Source: JBJXHB01 sp046160725
GTDB lineage: Bacteria > Pseudomonadota > Gammaproteobacteria > Burkholderiales > Burkholderiaceae_C
Reading direction: 5' to 3'
Assembly: GCA_046160725.1 (NCBI GenBank)
Contig: JBJXHB010000291.1
Location: 1 to 22,114 of the forward strand
DNA: 22,114 nucleotides
The notes beneath the pieces are model-generated. The model saw nothing but the letters and a program-made list of their open reading frames with translations. It ran no database searches and had not been told where the DNA came from. Below are positions 1-8,050 of this stretch, in pieces (position 1 is the first letter of the stretch; each line of letters opens with the position of its first letter). The position numbers and the translations under genes are program-made.

Positions 1-13
1 ACTCCGCACTTGA

Positions 14-33
14 CCCCCCTAGAACGGTGGGGG
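14..33. repeat. C-run/G-run inverted repeat upstream of the PEP-CTERM gene
   Basis: A run of six C (14-19) faces a run of five G (29-33) across a loop of about nine bases, giving a possible short GC hairpin about 85 bases before the ATG at 117. It could be the end of an upstream terminator or a regulatory site for the PEP-CTERM gene. No T-tract follows, and no sigma-54 or sigma-70 promoter is convincing here. Low confidence in any function. Confidence 0.25.
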
Positions 34-102
34 CAACCCCTGATTCATGTCTCCGCTCCAGCTCGTAGTAGCAGACACTCGCGGCCGGCAATATCGCCAA
101 TC

Positions 103-108
103 AGGAGG
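103..108 (+). promoter_or_regulatory. Strong ribosome binding site of the PEP-CTERM gene
   Basis: A full AGGAGG lies eight bases before the ATG at 117. It fixes this start and argues that the frame from 117, not the shorter overlapping frames, is translated. It is one of the best Shine-Dalgarno matches in the window, consistent with a highly expressed secreted protein. Confidence 0.8.
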
Positions 109-116
109 GATTCAAC

Positions 117-674
117 ATGCCGCTCAACAAGAGCTTGATCGCCGCGGCGTCGATGCTGGCCATCGCCAGCTCGGCTTCCGCCATGGTCGTGAACTTCACG
201 AACGTGGAGTCGCCGGGCGTCAGCTGCTGCGGGCTGATGGCGTCCAATGCCTATGCCGCCTTCGGCCTGACGGTCAATGACGCGTACTGGTATGCGGACG
301 GTCGCGACACCTTCGATGGACAAGGCATTTCGATCTTCACCGCTCCGACAGCGACCATCATCTTCAATGGCGGTTCCAACGGCGTCGGCTTCCAGTACGT
401 CGTTCTGCGAGGCAGTCGTGGCCTGTTTGAGGCCTGGGATTCGAGCAGCAACTCGCTGGGCCAACTGGCGGTGGATGCCTCCAACACCGGCGACCTACTC
501 GGCACGCATGCCTTCGCCGGCATGGTCGACCGACTGACCTACACCGGGCTCCAAGGCGTCATTGGGGTTTCTGCAGTGGAATTCACAGGAGTCGTTCCTG
601 AGCCCTCGACGTATGCGCTGATGGCGCTGGGCCTGGCTGGCATCGGCGCGATCGCGCGCCGCCGTAAGGCCTGA
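117..674 (+). CDS. PEP-CTERM sorting-domain protein of unknown function
   Basis: A 185-residue secreted protein. Residues 1-22 form a signal peptide (basic K5, hydrophobic core, likely cleavage after ASSASA). The middle, about 23-155, is rich in Gly, Ser, Thr and Phe with alternating hydrophobics and looks like a beta-sandwich, but I cannot assign a family. It contains an unusual adjacent Cys pair in VSCCG. The C-terminus is a classic PEP-CTERM tail: VPEPS at about 160-164, a hydrophobic helix of about 15 residues, then ARRRKA. Proteins with this tail are handled by an exosortase (EpsH/XrtA type) in exopolysaccharide-producing Gram-negative bacteria; no exosortase is encoded here. The gene is monocistronic, with its own strong ribosome binding site and terminator. 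Sorting is confident; the biological role is unknown. Confidence 0.9.
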   Translation: MPLNKSLIAAASMLAIASSASAMVVNFTNVESPGVSCCGLMASNAYAAFGLTVNDAYWYADGRDTFDGQGISIFTAPTATIIFNGGSNGVGFQYVVLRGSRGLFEAWDSSSNSLGQLAVDASNTGDLLGTHAFAGMVDRLTYTGLQGVIGVSAVEFTGVVPEPSTYALMALGLAGIGAIARRRKA

Positions 675-723
675 TGGCTTGATCCCATTGCCGCAGCCGG
701 CCTGGCCGGGTTGTGGTTCAAAG

Positions 724-747
724 AGGCGCACCACGGTGCGCCTTTTT
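724..747 (+). terminator. Rho-independent terminator after the PEP-CTERM gene
   Basis: AGGCGCAC (724-731) pairs with GTGCGCCT (736-743) around a four-base loop and is followed by a T run ending at 747. It lies 50 bases after the stop codon. Read from the other strand the stem is followed by CTTTGAA, so it may also weakly terminate transcripts coming leftward from the gamma-glutamyltransferase operon that ends at 770. Confidence 0.9.
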
Positions 748-769
748 CATGCTCGCTGCATAGGCGCGC

Positions 770-2647
770 TCAGCGCCCCATCACCACGCCCTCACGGCGC
801 GGGTCGGCGCCGCCGTGCCAGCCGGTGGGCGTGCGCTGGATGGCCTGCAGGCCGCTGGTCAGGTCGATCTCGTTGACCACATGGTTGCGCGCGCGCAGCG
901 TCTGGGCCACCTCAGGCGCAAACCGCCCCTTCTCCAGCAGCGTCGGCCCGTTGTAGCTGCCGAAATTGGGCAGGTCGATGGCGCGCTGCGCGTCCAGCCC
1001 CCAGGCCAGGCTGCCGAGCAGCGTCTTGGCGGTGAAGTGGATGATGGCCGGGCCACCGGGTGAGCCGGCGGTCATGACCAGCCGTCCGTCGCGCCGGTCG
1101 AACACCAGTGACGGGCTCATGCTGGATCGTGGCCGCTTGCCCGGCTGCACGCGGTTGGCAATCGGCTTGCCCGCCGCGTCCGCCGGCAGCATGGAGAAAT
1201 CGGTCAGCTGGTTGTTCAGCATGAAGCCGCCGGCCAGGCCGGTGCCGCCATCGCTCATCAACCTTGAACCCCAGACCGCCTCGATCGTGGTCGTGATGGC
1301 CACGGCGCGGCCCTGGCCGTCGACGATGCTGATGTGGCTGGTGCCGTGCTCCGGCTGGTCAGGCTGCGGCGCAAAGGCGCTGCGCACCGCGGCCGGCTGG
1401 CCCGGCTGCGCGACCTGGACGCTGCGCTCACCGATCAGCGCGGCGCGCTGGCGCAGGTAGGCCGGGTCAACCATCGTGCGCCAGTCACCGCCGGGGGCTG
1501 GGACGAAGTCCGGGTCGGCGATGTACTGGCCTCGGTCCGCATAGGCCAGCCGCGCCGCCTCCAGATAGACGTGCAGCCAGTCGGCCGACGGCACACCCTG
1601 CTGGAGCGGGGACTTCGTGGCATCACGAGCCTCCAGCAGGCCCAGGATCTGCATCACCGTGAGATGCCCCGACGATGGCGGCGGGAATCCGCACACGCGG
1701 TACAGCGCCTGCCAGTCGGTGCAGATGGCCTCGCGGCGCCGCACCTGATAGCCCGCCAGGTCGGCCTCGGTGATCAGGCCCGGGTTGACCACGTGGCCCC
1801 GCACGCGGGCCACGATGTCGGCCGCAACCGCACCGCGGTGCAAGGCGTCCGGGCCCTCGGCCGCCAGGCGCTGCAACACCGCGGCCAGGGCCGGATTGGT
1901 CATGACATGCCCGACGGGCCAGGGCTGGCCAGCCGCGTCATACCAGTAGCCGCCCGCCGGCTGCTGGCGTCGCATGGCCTGCTCGCTGGCCAATGCCGCA
2001 TGCAGGCGCGGGCTGACGGCAAAACCCCGATGCGCCAGCGTGATCGCGGGCTCCAGCAGCCGGGCCCAGGGCAGGCGGCCATGGGCACGGTGTGCCTCAT
2101 GCAGGGCGCGCACCGCACCGGGCACACCGACGGCCCGGCCACCGACCACCGCCTCGCCGAACGGCATGGGCCGGCCGTCCACCCGCAGGAACAGCGCCTC
2201 CGTCGCTGCGGCCGGTGCGGTCTCTCGGCCATCGATGGCCTGCACCTGGCGCCCGTCCCAGTGCAGGATGAAGGCACCGCCACCGATGCCACTGCTTTGC
2301 GGCTCGACCAGCGTCAGCACCATCTGCACCGCCACGGCGGCATCGATGGCACTGCCACCCTCGGCCAGCATGCGATAGCCGGCCTCGGTGGCCAGCGGGT
2401 TGGCGGCGGCCACGGCCCACTGGCTGAACGACCAGCCGGGCTTGGAAGTCCAGCCGGAGGTGCCCTCCGGCACCAGCGGCGCCGCGAAACCCAGGCGCGG
2501 CGCGGCGGCCACCGCAGGCGGCGCGACGGCTGCATTGGACGCTGGCGCCGTCGTCGGCACAGTCGCCGGCGCGGTACAGCCGATCAGCCACAAGGCAGCC
2601 AGTAGGGCCGCCCGGCGCCCGGTCAAACGGCTCGGCGCGGCGGTCAT
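770..2647 (-). CDS. ggt: Gamma-glutamyltransferase (glutathione hydrolase), lipoprotein type
   Basis: A 625-residue Ntn-hydrolase that cleaves the gamma-glutamyl bond of glutathione and related compounds, usually in the periplasm. Family precursors self-cleave just before a catalytic Thr; here the site is EHGTSH, giving Thr436 as the nucleophile and N-terminus of the small subunit. Other family signatures visible are SSGIGGGAF (118-126), PSSGHLT (324-330), GKRPRSSMSPS (503-513) and the oxyanion-hole segment GSPGG (528-532). The N-terminus has RR at 11-12, a hydrophobic stretch and a lipobox LIGC with Cys24, followed by an Ala/Pro/Thr-rich tether to about residue 50, so it is predicted to be a lipoprotein rather than free periplasmic. 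It starts seven bases after scoB on the same strand and is probably the last gene of that operon. The link to CoA transfer is unclear. Confidence 0.93.
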   Translation of the reverse strand: MTAAPSRLTGRRAALLAALWLIGCTAPATVPTTAPASNAAVAPPAVAAAPRLGFAAPLVPEGTSGWTSKPGWSFSQWAVAAANPLATEAGYRMLAEGGSAIDAAVAVQMVLTLVEPQSSGIGGGAFILHWDGRQVQAIDGRETAPAAATEALFLRVDGRPMPFGEAVVGGRAVGVPGAVRALHEAHRAHGRLPWARLLEPAITLAHRGFAVSPRLHAALASEQAMRRQQPAGGYWYDAAGQPWPVGHVMTNPALAAVLQRLAAEGPDALHRGAVAADIVARVRGHVVNPGLITEADLAGYQVRRREAICTDWQALYRVCGFPPPSSGHLTVMQILGLLEARDATKSPLQQGVPSADWLHVYLEAARLAYADRGQYIADPDFVPAPGGDWRTMVDPAYLRQRAALIGERSVQVAQPGQPAAVRSAFAPQPDQPEHGTSHISIVDGQGRAVAITTTIEAVWGSRLMSDGGTGLAGGFMLNNQLTDFSMLPADAAGKPIANRVQPGKRPRSSMSPSLVFDRRDGRLVMTAGSPGGPAIIHFTAKTLLGSLAWGLDAQRAIDLPNFGSYNGPTLLEKGRFAPEVAQTLRARNHVVNEIDLTSGLQAIQRTPTGWHGGADPRREGVVMGR

Positions 2648-2654
2648 GACAGCC

Positions 2655-3293
2655 TCAGCGCAACGGCGCGCCGGTCTTGGCCTGCACCTCGTCGCGGGTC
2701 ACGCCCGGCGCGGTCTCCACCAGCCTCAGCCCCTCGGGCGTCACATCCATCACGGCCAGGTCGGTGATGATGCGGTTGACCACGCCCACACCCGTCAACG
2801 GCAGGTTGCAGGCGGGCAGGATCTTCAGGTCGGTGGTGCCGTCTTTCTTGCTGGCCACATGCTCCATCAGCACGACCACGCGGCCGACGCCTGCGACCAG
2901 ATCCATCGCGCCGCCCATGCCCTTGACCATCTTGCCGGGGATCATCCAGTTGGCCAGGTCGCCGCGCTCGCTGACCTGCATCGCACCCAGGATGGCCAGG
3001 TTGATCTTGCCGCCGCGGATCATCGCGAAGCTGTCGGCGCTGGAGAAGATGCTGGAGCCGGCCAGCGTCGTCACCGTCTGCTTGCCGGCGTTGATCAGGT
3101 CGGCATCGACCTCATCCTCGGTCGGAAACGGGCCGATGCCCAGCAGGCCGTTCTCGCTCTGCAGCCACACCTCCATGCCAGCCGGCACATGGTTGGCCAC
3201 CAGGGTGGGCAAGCCGATGCCCAGGTTCACGTAGAAGCCGTCCTGCAGCTCGGATGCCGCTCGCGCAGCCATTTCGTCACGGGTCCAGGCCAT
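2655..3293 (-). CDS. scoB: 3-oxoacid CoA-transferase subunit B
   Basis: A 212-residue beta subunit of a class I CoA transferase, most like succinyl-CoA:3-ketoacid CoA-transferase. The catalytic Glu, which forms the glutamyl-CoA thioester, is Glu47 in the motif QSENGLLGIGP. The NLGIGLPT segment (23-30) and the Gly-rich KGMGGAMDLV stretch are also typical of the subunit. The start is supported by AAGGAG eight bases upstream of the ATG. It lies 24 bases after scoA and seven bases before ggt, as expected for an operon read leftward. The exact substrate (acetoacetate or another 3-oxoacid) cannot be settled from sequence; subunits of the atoD/atoA and pcaI/pcaJ types are close relatives. Confidence 0.92.
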   Translation of the reverse strand: MAWTRDEMAARAASELQDGFYVNLGIGLPTLVANHVPAGMEVWLQSENGLLGIGPFPTEDEVDADLINAGKQTVTTLAGSSIFSSADSFAMIRGGKINLAILGAMQVSERGDLANWMIPGKMVKGMGGAMDLVAGVGRVVVLMEHVASKKDGTTDLKILPACNLPLTGVGVVNRIITDLAVMDVTPEGLRLVETAPGVTRDEVQAKTGAPLR

Positions 3294-3317
3294 TCGATGT
3301 TCTCCTTGACGAAGTGG

Positions 3318-4028
3318 TTAGGCGGCCGAAGCTGCTTTTCGCACGGTGCGCTGCTCGATGCGCTTTTCCGGCGTGGCGTTGAGCACGATGCGCTGCACGT
3401 AGATGCCGGGCAGGTGGATCTGGTCCGGGTCCAGCGTGCCGGTGTCGACGATGCGCTCCACCTCCACCACCGTGACCTTGCCGGCCATCGCGACGTTGGG
3501 GTTGAAGTTGCGCGCCGTCTTGCGGAAGACGAGGTTGCCGCTGCGGTCGGCGGTGTGGGCCTTGACCAGCGACACGTCGGGCACCAGCGAGCGCTCCATC
3601 ACATAGCGCTGGCCGTCGAACTCACGGATTTCCTTGCCGTCGGCGACGATGGTGCCGACGCCGGTCTTGGTGAAGAAGGCCGGTATGCCGGCGCCACCGG
3701 CGCGCAGCTTCTCGGCCAGCGTGCCCTGGGGCGTGAACTCCAGCTCCAGCTCGCCGCTGAGGTATTGGCGCTCGAACTCCTTGTTCTCGCCCACGTAGCT
3801 GGCGATCATCTTGCGGACCTGCCGCGTGGCCAGCAGCTTGCCCAGGCCGAAGCCGTCGACGCCGGCGTTGTTGGAGATGGCGGTCAGGCCCTTGACGCCG
3901 CTGTGCATGAGGGCATCGATCAGCGCCTCCGGTATGCCGCAAAGGCCGAAGCCGCCGACCGCGATCAACTGGCCGTCGCGCACGATGCCGGCCAGGGCCT
4001 CGGCAGCGCTGGGAAACACCTTGTTCAT
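3318..4028 (-). CDS. scoA: 3-oxoacid CoA-transferase subunit A
   Basis: A 236-residue alpha subunit that pairs with the next gene to move CoA from succinyl-CoA to a 3-oxoacid such as acetoacetate. The family signature GGFGLCGIPE lies at about 25-34, near the N-terminus as usual, and the length is typical. The ATG has AGGAG six bases upstream. It is the first gene of the leftward scoA-scoB-ggt set and is divergent from the BTAD regulator across 133 bases (4029-4161), which must hold both promoters; I see no convincing -35/-10 pair there. In this role the enzyme would feed ketone bodies or polyhydroxybutyrate breakdown products into acetoacetyl-CoA. Confidence 0.92.
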   Translation of the reverse strand: MNKVFPSAAEALAGIVRDGQLIAVGGFGLCGIPEALIDALMHSGVKGLTAISNNAGVDGFGLGKLLATRQVRKMIASYVGENKEFERQYLSGELELEFTPQGTLAEKLRAGGAGIPAFFTKTGVGTIVADGKEIREFDGQRYVMERSLVPDVSLVKAHTADRSGNLVFRKTARNFNPNVAMAGKVTVVEVERIVDTGTLDPDQIHLPGIYVQRIVLNATPEKRIEQRTVRKAASAA

Positions 4029-4161
4029 CTGGATCTCCTGGGGTGCGCGGCGCCGCCATCGGTGCCGCCGTCAGCCGGCCGCAAGCGTAGCGGCGGGCGC
4101 GGTGGGCGACTCTACGTCGATTCACCTAAGCCGCATCGAACAGGCTCTACGATGCCAGCCC

Positions 4162-7100
4162 ATGACGGCGCATCGACTCAAGCTGCAGTTGCTTGGCGCG
4201 TTCAGCCTGCAGGCCGACGGTGTCGGGCTGGCGGTTCCGACACGCAAATGCCAGGCGCTGCTGGCCTTGTTGGCGCTGGACGGCCGTACCAGCCGCGGCC
4301 GGCTGGCGGCCTGGCTGTGGCCGGACAGCAGCGATGCCGACGCGCGACGCAACCTGCGCGTGGAGCTGCACCGGCTGCGGCAGGTCGGTTTGGATGCGGC
4401 ACTGCACAGCGTGGACGATGCCATCGAGCTGCGCAATGTCGGCTGCGACGTGCTGGCGTTCCGCGCTGCACAGTCGCAGCGCGACAGCGCCACCATGGCC
4501 CGGTTGGCGCAAGGCGTCTTGCTGGACGGGTTGCAGCTGCGCGATGCCCCGGCCTTCGAATCCTGGCTGCACCATCAGCGAGAACGCCTGGCCCAGGCGC
4601 AGCGCGACGCGTTGTCCGCATGGGCGGCTGCGCGCGAGGCCGACGGCGATCGAGGCGCCGCGCTCGAGTCCTGGCTGCGTCTGGTCGAGATGGACCCACT
4701 GCAGGAGTCCCATTACGTCCAGGCCATGCGCTTGCAGGCCATCGGCGGCGGCCGCGAGCATGCATTGGCCCTGTTCGAGCGCTGCCGGCTGACGCTGGGC
4801 AGAGAGCTGGGCCTGCGGCCATTGCCGACGACGCTGGCGCTGGCCGAGCGCATCCGGCGTGGCGACCTGGCCGCCCCGCCCATAGAGGCGCCGCCCGCCG
4901 CGATACCACCGTCTGCGGCTGCGGCTGCGGCTGCGGCTGCGGCTGCGGCTACGTCTACGTCTACGTCTGCGTCTGCGATTGCTCGTCTGCCGTCACCCGG
5001 GCCGATCGAGCCCCTGATACCGGCTGCGGTGCCCTTGGCCGGCCGGGCGGACGCGCTGCGTCAGGGCGAGGCACGCCTGCGCCAGACCGGCCTGCTGCAG
5101 TTGACCGGGCCCGATGGCATCGGCAAGACACGTCTGGCGTCCGAGCTGGCCCGGCGGTTCACCGCCGCGGGGCCGATGCACACCACCGCCCGGCCCGGTG
5201 ACATCGCCCTGCCCTACTTCAGTGCCGTGCGTCTGCTGCGCGGGCTGCCGCTGCAGCCGGCCCAGCTGGCACCGGGCCTGCGCCGCGAGCTGGCGCGCCT
5301 GTTGCCGGAGCTGGGCGATGCGCCGCCGCCCTTGACCAGCGATGCCGACCGCACGCGCTTTCTGGTCGCGGCGGCCCAGGCCGTGGTGGCATGCTGGCCG
5401 AAGGATGTCCTGGCCTGGGTGCTGGACGACTGGCACCTCGCCGACGTTGGCAGCACGGCCTTGCTGCTGCACAGCTGGCGCGGCCTGCGCGACGCCGGCC
5501 GGCCGGTCGTCCTGATCGTGTCCCGGCGCGACGAAGAGACGCCGCCGGCCCTGCAGACGCTGCTTGTCAGTGCGGCGACTGGACAGGCACCGATGGCATT
5601 AGGACCGCTGGAGCCACAGGCGGTCATCGAGTTGGTCCGCACCCTTTCAGGCGCCGACGGGCGGCTCTTTGCGCAGCGACTGCACGGTGTCACGGGCGGC
5701 AATCCGCTGTTCCTGCTGGAGACCCTGAAAGACCTGGTGGCCCAGGGGCTGCTGCTGCGTGATGCGCAGGGGCGTTGGGCCACGCCATTCGATGACGCCA
5801 CAGTCGACTATGGGGAACTGCGGGTACCGGCCACCGTGGCCGAAACGGTGCAGCGCCGGGTCGCTGTCCTCGGCGACGGCGTGCGCCGGCTGCTGGAGGC
5901 GGCCAGCCTGCTGCGCGAGGACTTCAGCCTGGACGATCTGGCCGGCTGCACCGCGCTGAGCGCGTTCGAGGCGGTCCGGGCGCTGGAGCAGGCCAGCGAG
6001 GCCCATCTGCTTCGACCCAGCATCGTGGACCCACAGCGCTGGCGCTTCAGCCACGACGTGCTGCAGCAGGCCCTGGCCGACGGCTTGTCGGCTCAGCGGC
6101 GTCGCCTGCTGCATGCCCGGCTGGCCGATGCCCTGCAGCACCAGGGCGCTCCACCGGCCATCGTCGCCGGGCACCTGGAGCGGGCCGGCCGCGCGCCCGA
6201 GGCCGTGGCCCTGCGGCTCAGGGCGGGACAGGCGCTGCAGCGCGTGTTTGCACACCGCGAGGCCCTGGCCGAATTGGAACAGGCCCTGCGCCTGGGTCCG
6301 ACCGTGCTGCAGGAGGCCGAGATCCGGCATGCGCGCATCGAGGCCTGGCGGCTGCTGGGCGACGTGGTGCCGCGGCTGGCCGAGATCGAGGCGCTGCGCG
6401 CCGCCGCACAGCGCCACGGCGACCGCGACCTGGAGGCGGATGCGGCGATCCAGCAGGCGCTCGCCCATGGTGACCTCGGTCAGCGGGCGCTGGCCCAACA
6501 GGCCGCCGAGGCGGCTGTCCGGTTGCAGCCGCAGGACCCGGCGGGCCGGTTGCGCGCCTGGCGCATCGCAGCCTGGGCGGCCATGGCCCATGGCGACGAC
6601 GCCGGAGCGACGGCGCATCTGGACGCCGGGCTGCCGCTGGCCGAACAGATGGACCCGGCATCGGCCGTCAGCATGCTCGCCATCCGCTGCCGACTCGCAT
6701 CCGACCGCGGTGACCTGACCACAGCGCTGGCCGACTTTGAGCGCGGTCGACTGCATGCGGGCTTTGCGCTGCGGCCCATGATTCAGTCGCAGCTGTGCGG
6801 CGACGGCGCCCGGGTGTTGCTAGGGCTGGGCCGCCGCACCGAAGCGCTGGCCCTGCAACGACATGCCCTGGCCGTGGCGGTGGAGCTGGGCGCGCAGCCG
6901 TCGGTGCTGGTGGCTCGGTTCAACCTGGTGGCCTACCTGCTGCATGACGATCAGGCCGAGGCGGCGGCCGCCGAATGGGCGCTGCTGCCTGAGGACGACG
7001 ACGGCGCCCTGGGCGGCTACGCCCGTGTCCATGGCCGCGCCCTTCTGGCGGCCCATCGCAGCGACTGGACCGCTGCGCTGGCCGCGAACCAGGACGCGCT

Positions 7101-7566
7101 GCAGCGGGCCGATGCGATGCAGGACACCCTGCTGCGCCGCCAGGAGCGCGTGTTGCGCTCAAACTGGCTGCTTCAGCAGGGCAACGCGACGGCCGCGCTG
7201 GACTGGGCACGACAGGCCGCGGGCATCGAGCCCCGACCGGGTCGGCACCTGCTGTCGGGCGCGGTGGCAGCGACGCAGGCGGCGTGGCGGCTGGGCACGA
7301 CCGATGCCGAAGCCGTACTCGCCCAACTCCAGATGGCCCTGGACAACCCGCTGACCGAAGAGGACTTCTGGTACGCGCGAGAACAGGCTTGGCTGGCAAT
7401 GGCGCAATGCTGGCAGCAGTTGGGCGACGCCGACGCCTTGTGCGGCCTGGTCGACCGCATCCGCGGCAATGCACGGCTGCAGCGCCTCGCATCGGCCTTG
7501 GCCGTCGCTACGCCCGACCTGCTGCCCACAGCGGACATGCCCACAGCGGACAGCCCCGACTCCTAG
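4162..7566 (+). CDS. BTAD/AAA-ATPase/TPR transcriptional regulator
   Basis: A 1134-residue protein with SARP/MalT-like architecture. Residues about 5-95 form an OmpR-type winged helix (LKLQLLGAF, then RKCQALLALLALDG and ARRNLRVELHRLR). About 97-240 is the all-helical bacterial transcriptional activator domain (BTAD). A low-complexity linker (251-272) follows, built from 12 Ala then Thr-Ser repeats. The STAND/AAA ATPase has Walker A GPDGIGKT (316-323) and Walker B VLAWVLDDW with Asp422-Asp423. From about 620 to the end are helical TPR-like repeats. There is no C-terminal LuxR helix-turn-helix, so DNA binding must come from the N-terminal domain. Upstream in-frame codons exist back to 3811, but the domain begins right after ATG 4162 and earlier starts would run antisense through scoA. 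Target genes and ligand are unknown; the divergent CoA-transferase operon and the thioesterase 47 bases downstream are the obvious candidates. Confidence 0.85.
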   Translation: MTAHRLKLQLLGAFSLQADGVGLAVPTRKCQALLALLALDGRTSRGRLAAWLWPDSSDADARRNLRVELHRLRQVGLDAALHSVDDAIELRNVGCDVLAFRAAQSQRDSATMARLAQGVLLDGLQLRDAPAFESWLHHQRERLAQAQRDALSAWAAAREADGDRGAALESWLRLVEMDPLQESHYVQAMRLQAIGGGREHALALFERCRLTLGRELGLRPLPTTLALAERIRRGDLAAPPIEAPPAAIPPSAAAAAAAAAAAATSTSTSASAIARLPSPGPIEPLIPAAVPLAGRADALRQGEARLRQTGLLQLTGPDGIGKTRLASELARRFTAAGPMHTTARPGDIALPYFSAVRLLRGLPLQPAQLAPGLRRELARLLPELGDAPPPLTSDADRTRFLVAAAQAVVACWPKDVLAWVLDDWHLADVGSTALLLHSWRGLRDAGRPVVLIVSRRDEETPPALQTLLVSAATGQAPMALGPLEPQAVIELVRTLSGADGRLFAQRLHGVTGGNPLFLLETLKDLVAQGLLLRDAQGRWATPFDDATVDYGELRVPATVAETVQRRVAVLGDGVRRLLEAASLLREDFSLDDLAGCTALSAFEAVRALEQASEAHLLRPSIVDPQRWRFSHDVLQQALADGLSAQRRRLLHARLADALQHQGAPPAIVAGHLERAGRAPEAVALRLRAGQALQRVFAHREALAELEQALRLGPTVLQEAEIRHARIEAWRLLGDVVPRLAEIEALRAAAQRHGDRDLEADAAIQQALAHGDLGQRALAQQAAEAAVRLQPQDPAGRLRAWRIAAWAAMAHGDDAGATAHLDAGLPLAEQMDPASAVSMLAIRCRLASDRGDLTTALADFERGRLHAGFALRPMIQSQLCGDGARVLLGLGRRTEALALQRHALAVAVELGAQPSVLVARFNLVAYLLHDDQAEAAAAEWALLPEDDDGALGGYARVHGRALLAAHRSDWTAALAANQDALQRADAMQDTLLRRQERVLRSNWLLQQGNATAALDWARQAAGIEPRPGRHLLSGAVAATQAAWRLGTTDAEAVLAQLQMALDNPLTEEDFWYAREQAWLAMAQCWQQLGDADALCGLVDRIRGNARLQRLASALAVATPDLLPTADMPTADSPDS
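4915..4974 (+). repeat. Hexanucleotide microsatellite in the BTAD regulator linker
   Basis: Six perfect copies of GCGGCT (4915-4950) are followed by three copies of ACGTCT (4951-4968) and one GCGTCT (4969-4974). The unit is a multiple of three, so copy changes lengthen or shorten an Ala/Thr-Ser linker between the BTAD and ATPase domains without shifting frame. The second block looks like a diverged version of the first, with two base changes per unit. Confidence 0.9.
7523..7552 (+). repeat. Perfect 15-bp tandem duplication at the 3' end of the BTAD gene
   Basis: TGCCCACAGCGGACA occurs twice in immediate succession (7523-7537 and 7538-7552) and encodes the C-terminal LPTAD-MPTAD. It lies outside recognisable domains and probably reflects replication slippage. 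Confidence 0.85.
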
Positions 7567-7613
7567 AATCGACCGCTACCGACCTCGCCCGAGCATCACC
7601 CTGGAACGCGCAC

Positions 7614-8042
7614 ATGGACACCCGCAAGACCTCCGCTGACATGCAGATGCTGCAGGACGCCCTGGCCCATGTGTTTGCGCCCTGGGTGCGCGATCTGGAC
7701 CTGCGCGTGCTGGAGGCGCGCGACGGCGAGGTGGTGCTGGCGCTGCCCGTGACGCCGCGCCATGTGCACGGCGGCGGCGTGCTGTGCGGCCAGACCATGA
7801 TGGCGGCGGCCGACACCGCGATGGTGCTGGCGGTGATGACCAAGCTGGGCGGCTTCAAGCCCATGACCACCGTGCAGCTGCAGACCAGCTTCCTGCGGCC
7901 GGTGGCCGGCCTGTCCGGTGCGGCCAGGGTCGTCGCCCGGGTGCTGCGCATGGGCAAGAGTCTGGTCTTCGGCGAGGTCCAGGTGATCAACGCCGACGAC
8001 CAGCTGGCGGCCCACGCCACCACCACCTACGCACTGCTGTAG
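7614..8042 (+). CDS. PaaI-type hotdog-fold acyl-CoA thioesterase
   Basis: A 142-residue single-domain hotdog protein that should hydrolyse an acyl-CoA or aryl-CoA thioester. The PaaI-family active site is visible as HGGGVLCGQTMMAAADTA (52-69), with the conserved His-Gly-Gly and a downstream Asp in the long helix. The TTVQLQTSFLRP segment (85-96) is the usual central strand and turn, and length is normal. The ATG at 7614 is chosen because the fold starts soon after it and in-frame codons further upstream lie inside the BTAD gene. It sits 47 bases after that regulator and eight bases before the PAS-LuxR gene, so the three are probably co-transcribed. The substrate cannot be inferred; it may clear dead-end CoA esters. 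Confidence 0.85.
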   Translation: MDTRKTSADMQMLQDALAHVFAPWVRDLDLRVLEARDGEVVLALPVTPRHVHGGGVLCGQTMMAAADTAMVLAVMTKLGGFKPMTTVQLQTSFLRPVAGLSGAARVVARVLRMGKSLVFGEVQVINADDQLAAHATTTYALL

Positions 8043-8050
8043 CCCGGCCG

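Noticed and set aside
3811..4161. N-terminal extension of the BTAD regulator
   Set aside because: In-frame codons exist, but they lie antisense inside scoA and the winged-helix domain starts just after the ATG at 4162.
2388..5201. Long plus-strand open frame crossing ggt, scoB and scoA
   Set aside because: It is antisense to three genes with intact catalytic motifs. Its striking CGCGCG and YVYVYV stretch is just the hexanucleotide array of the BTAD gene read in another frame.
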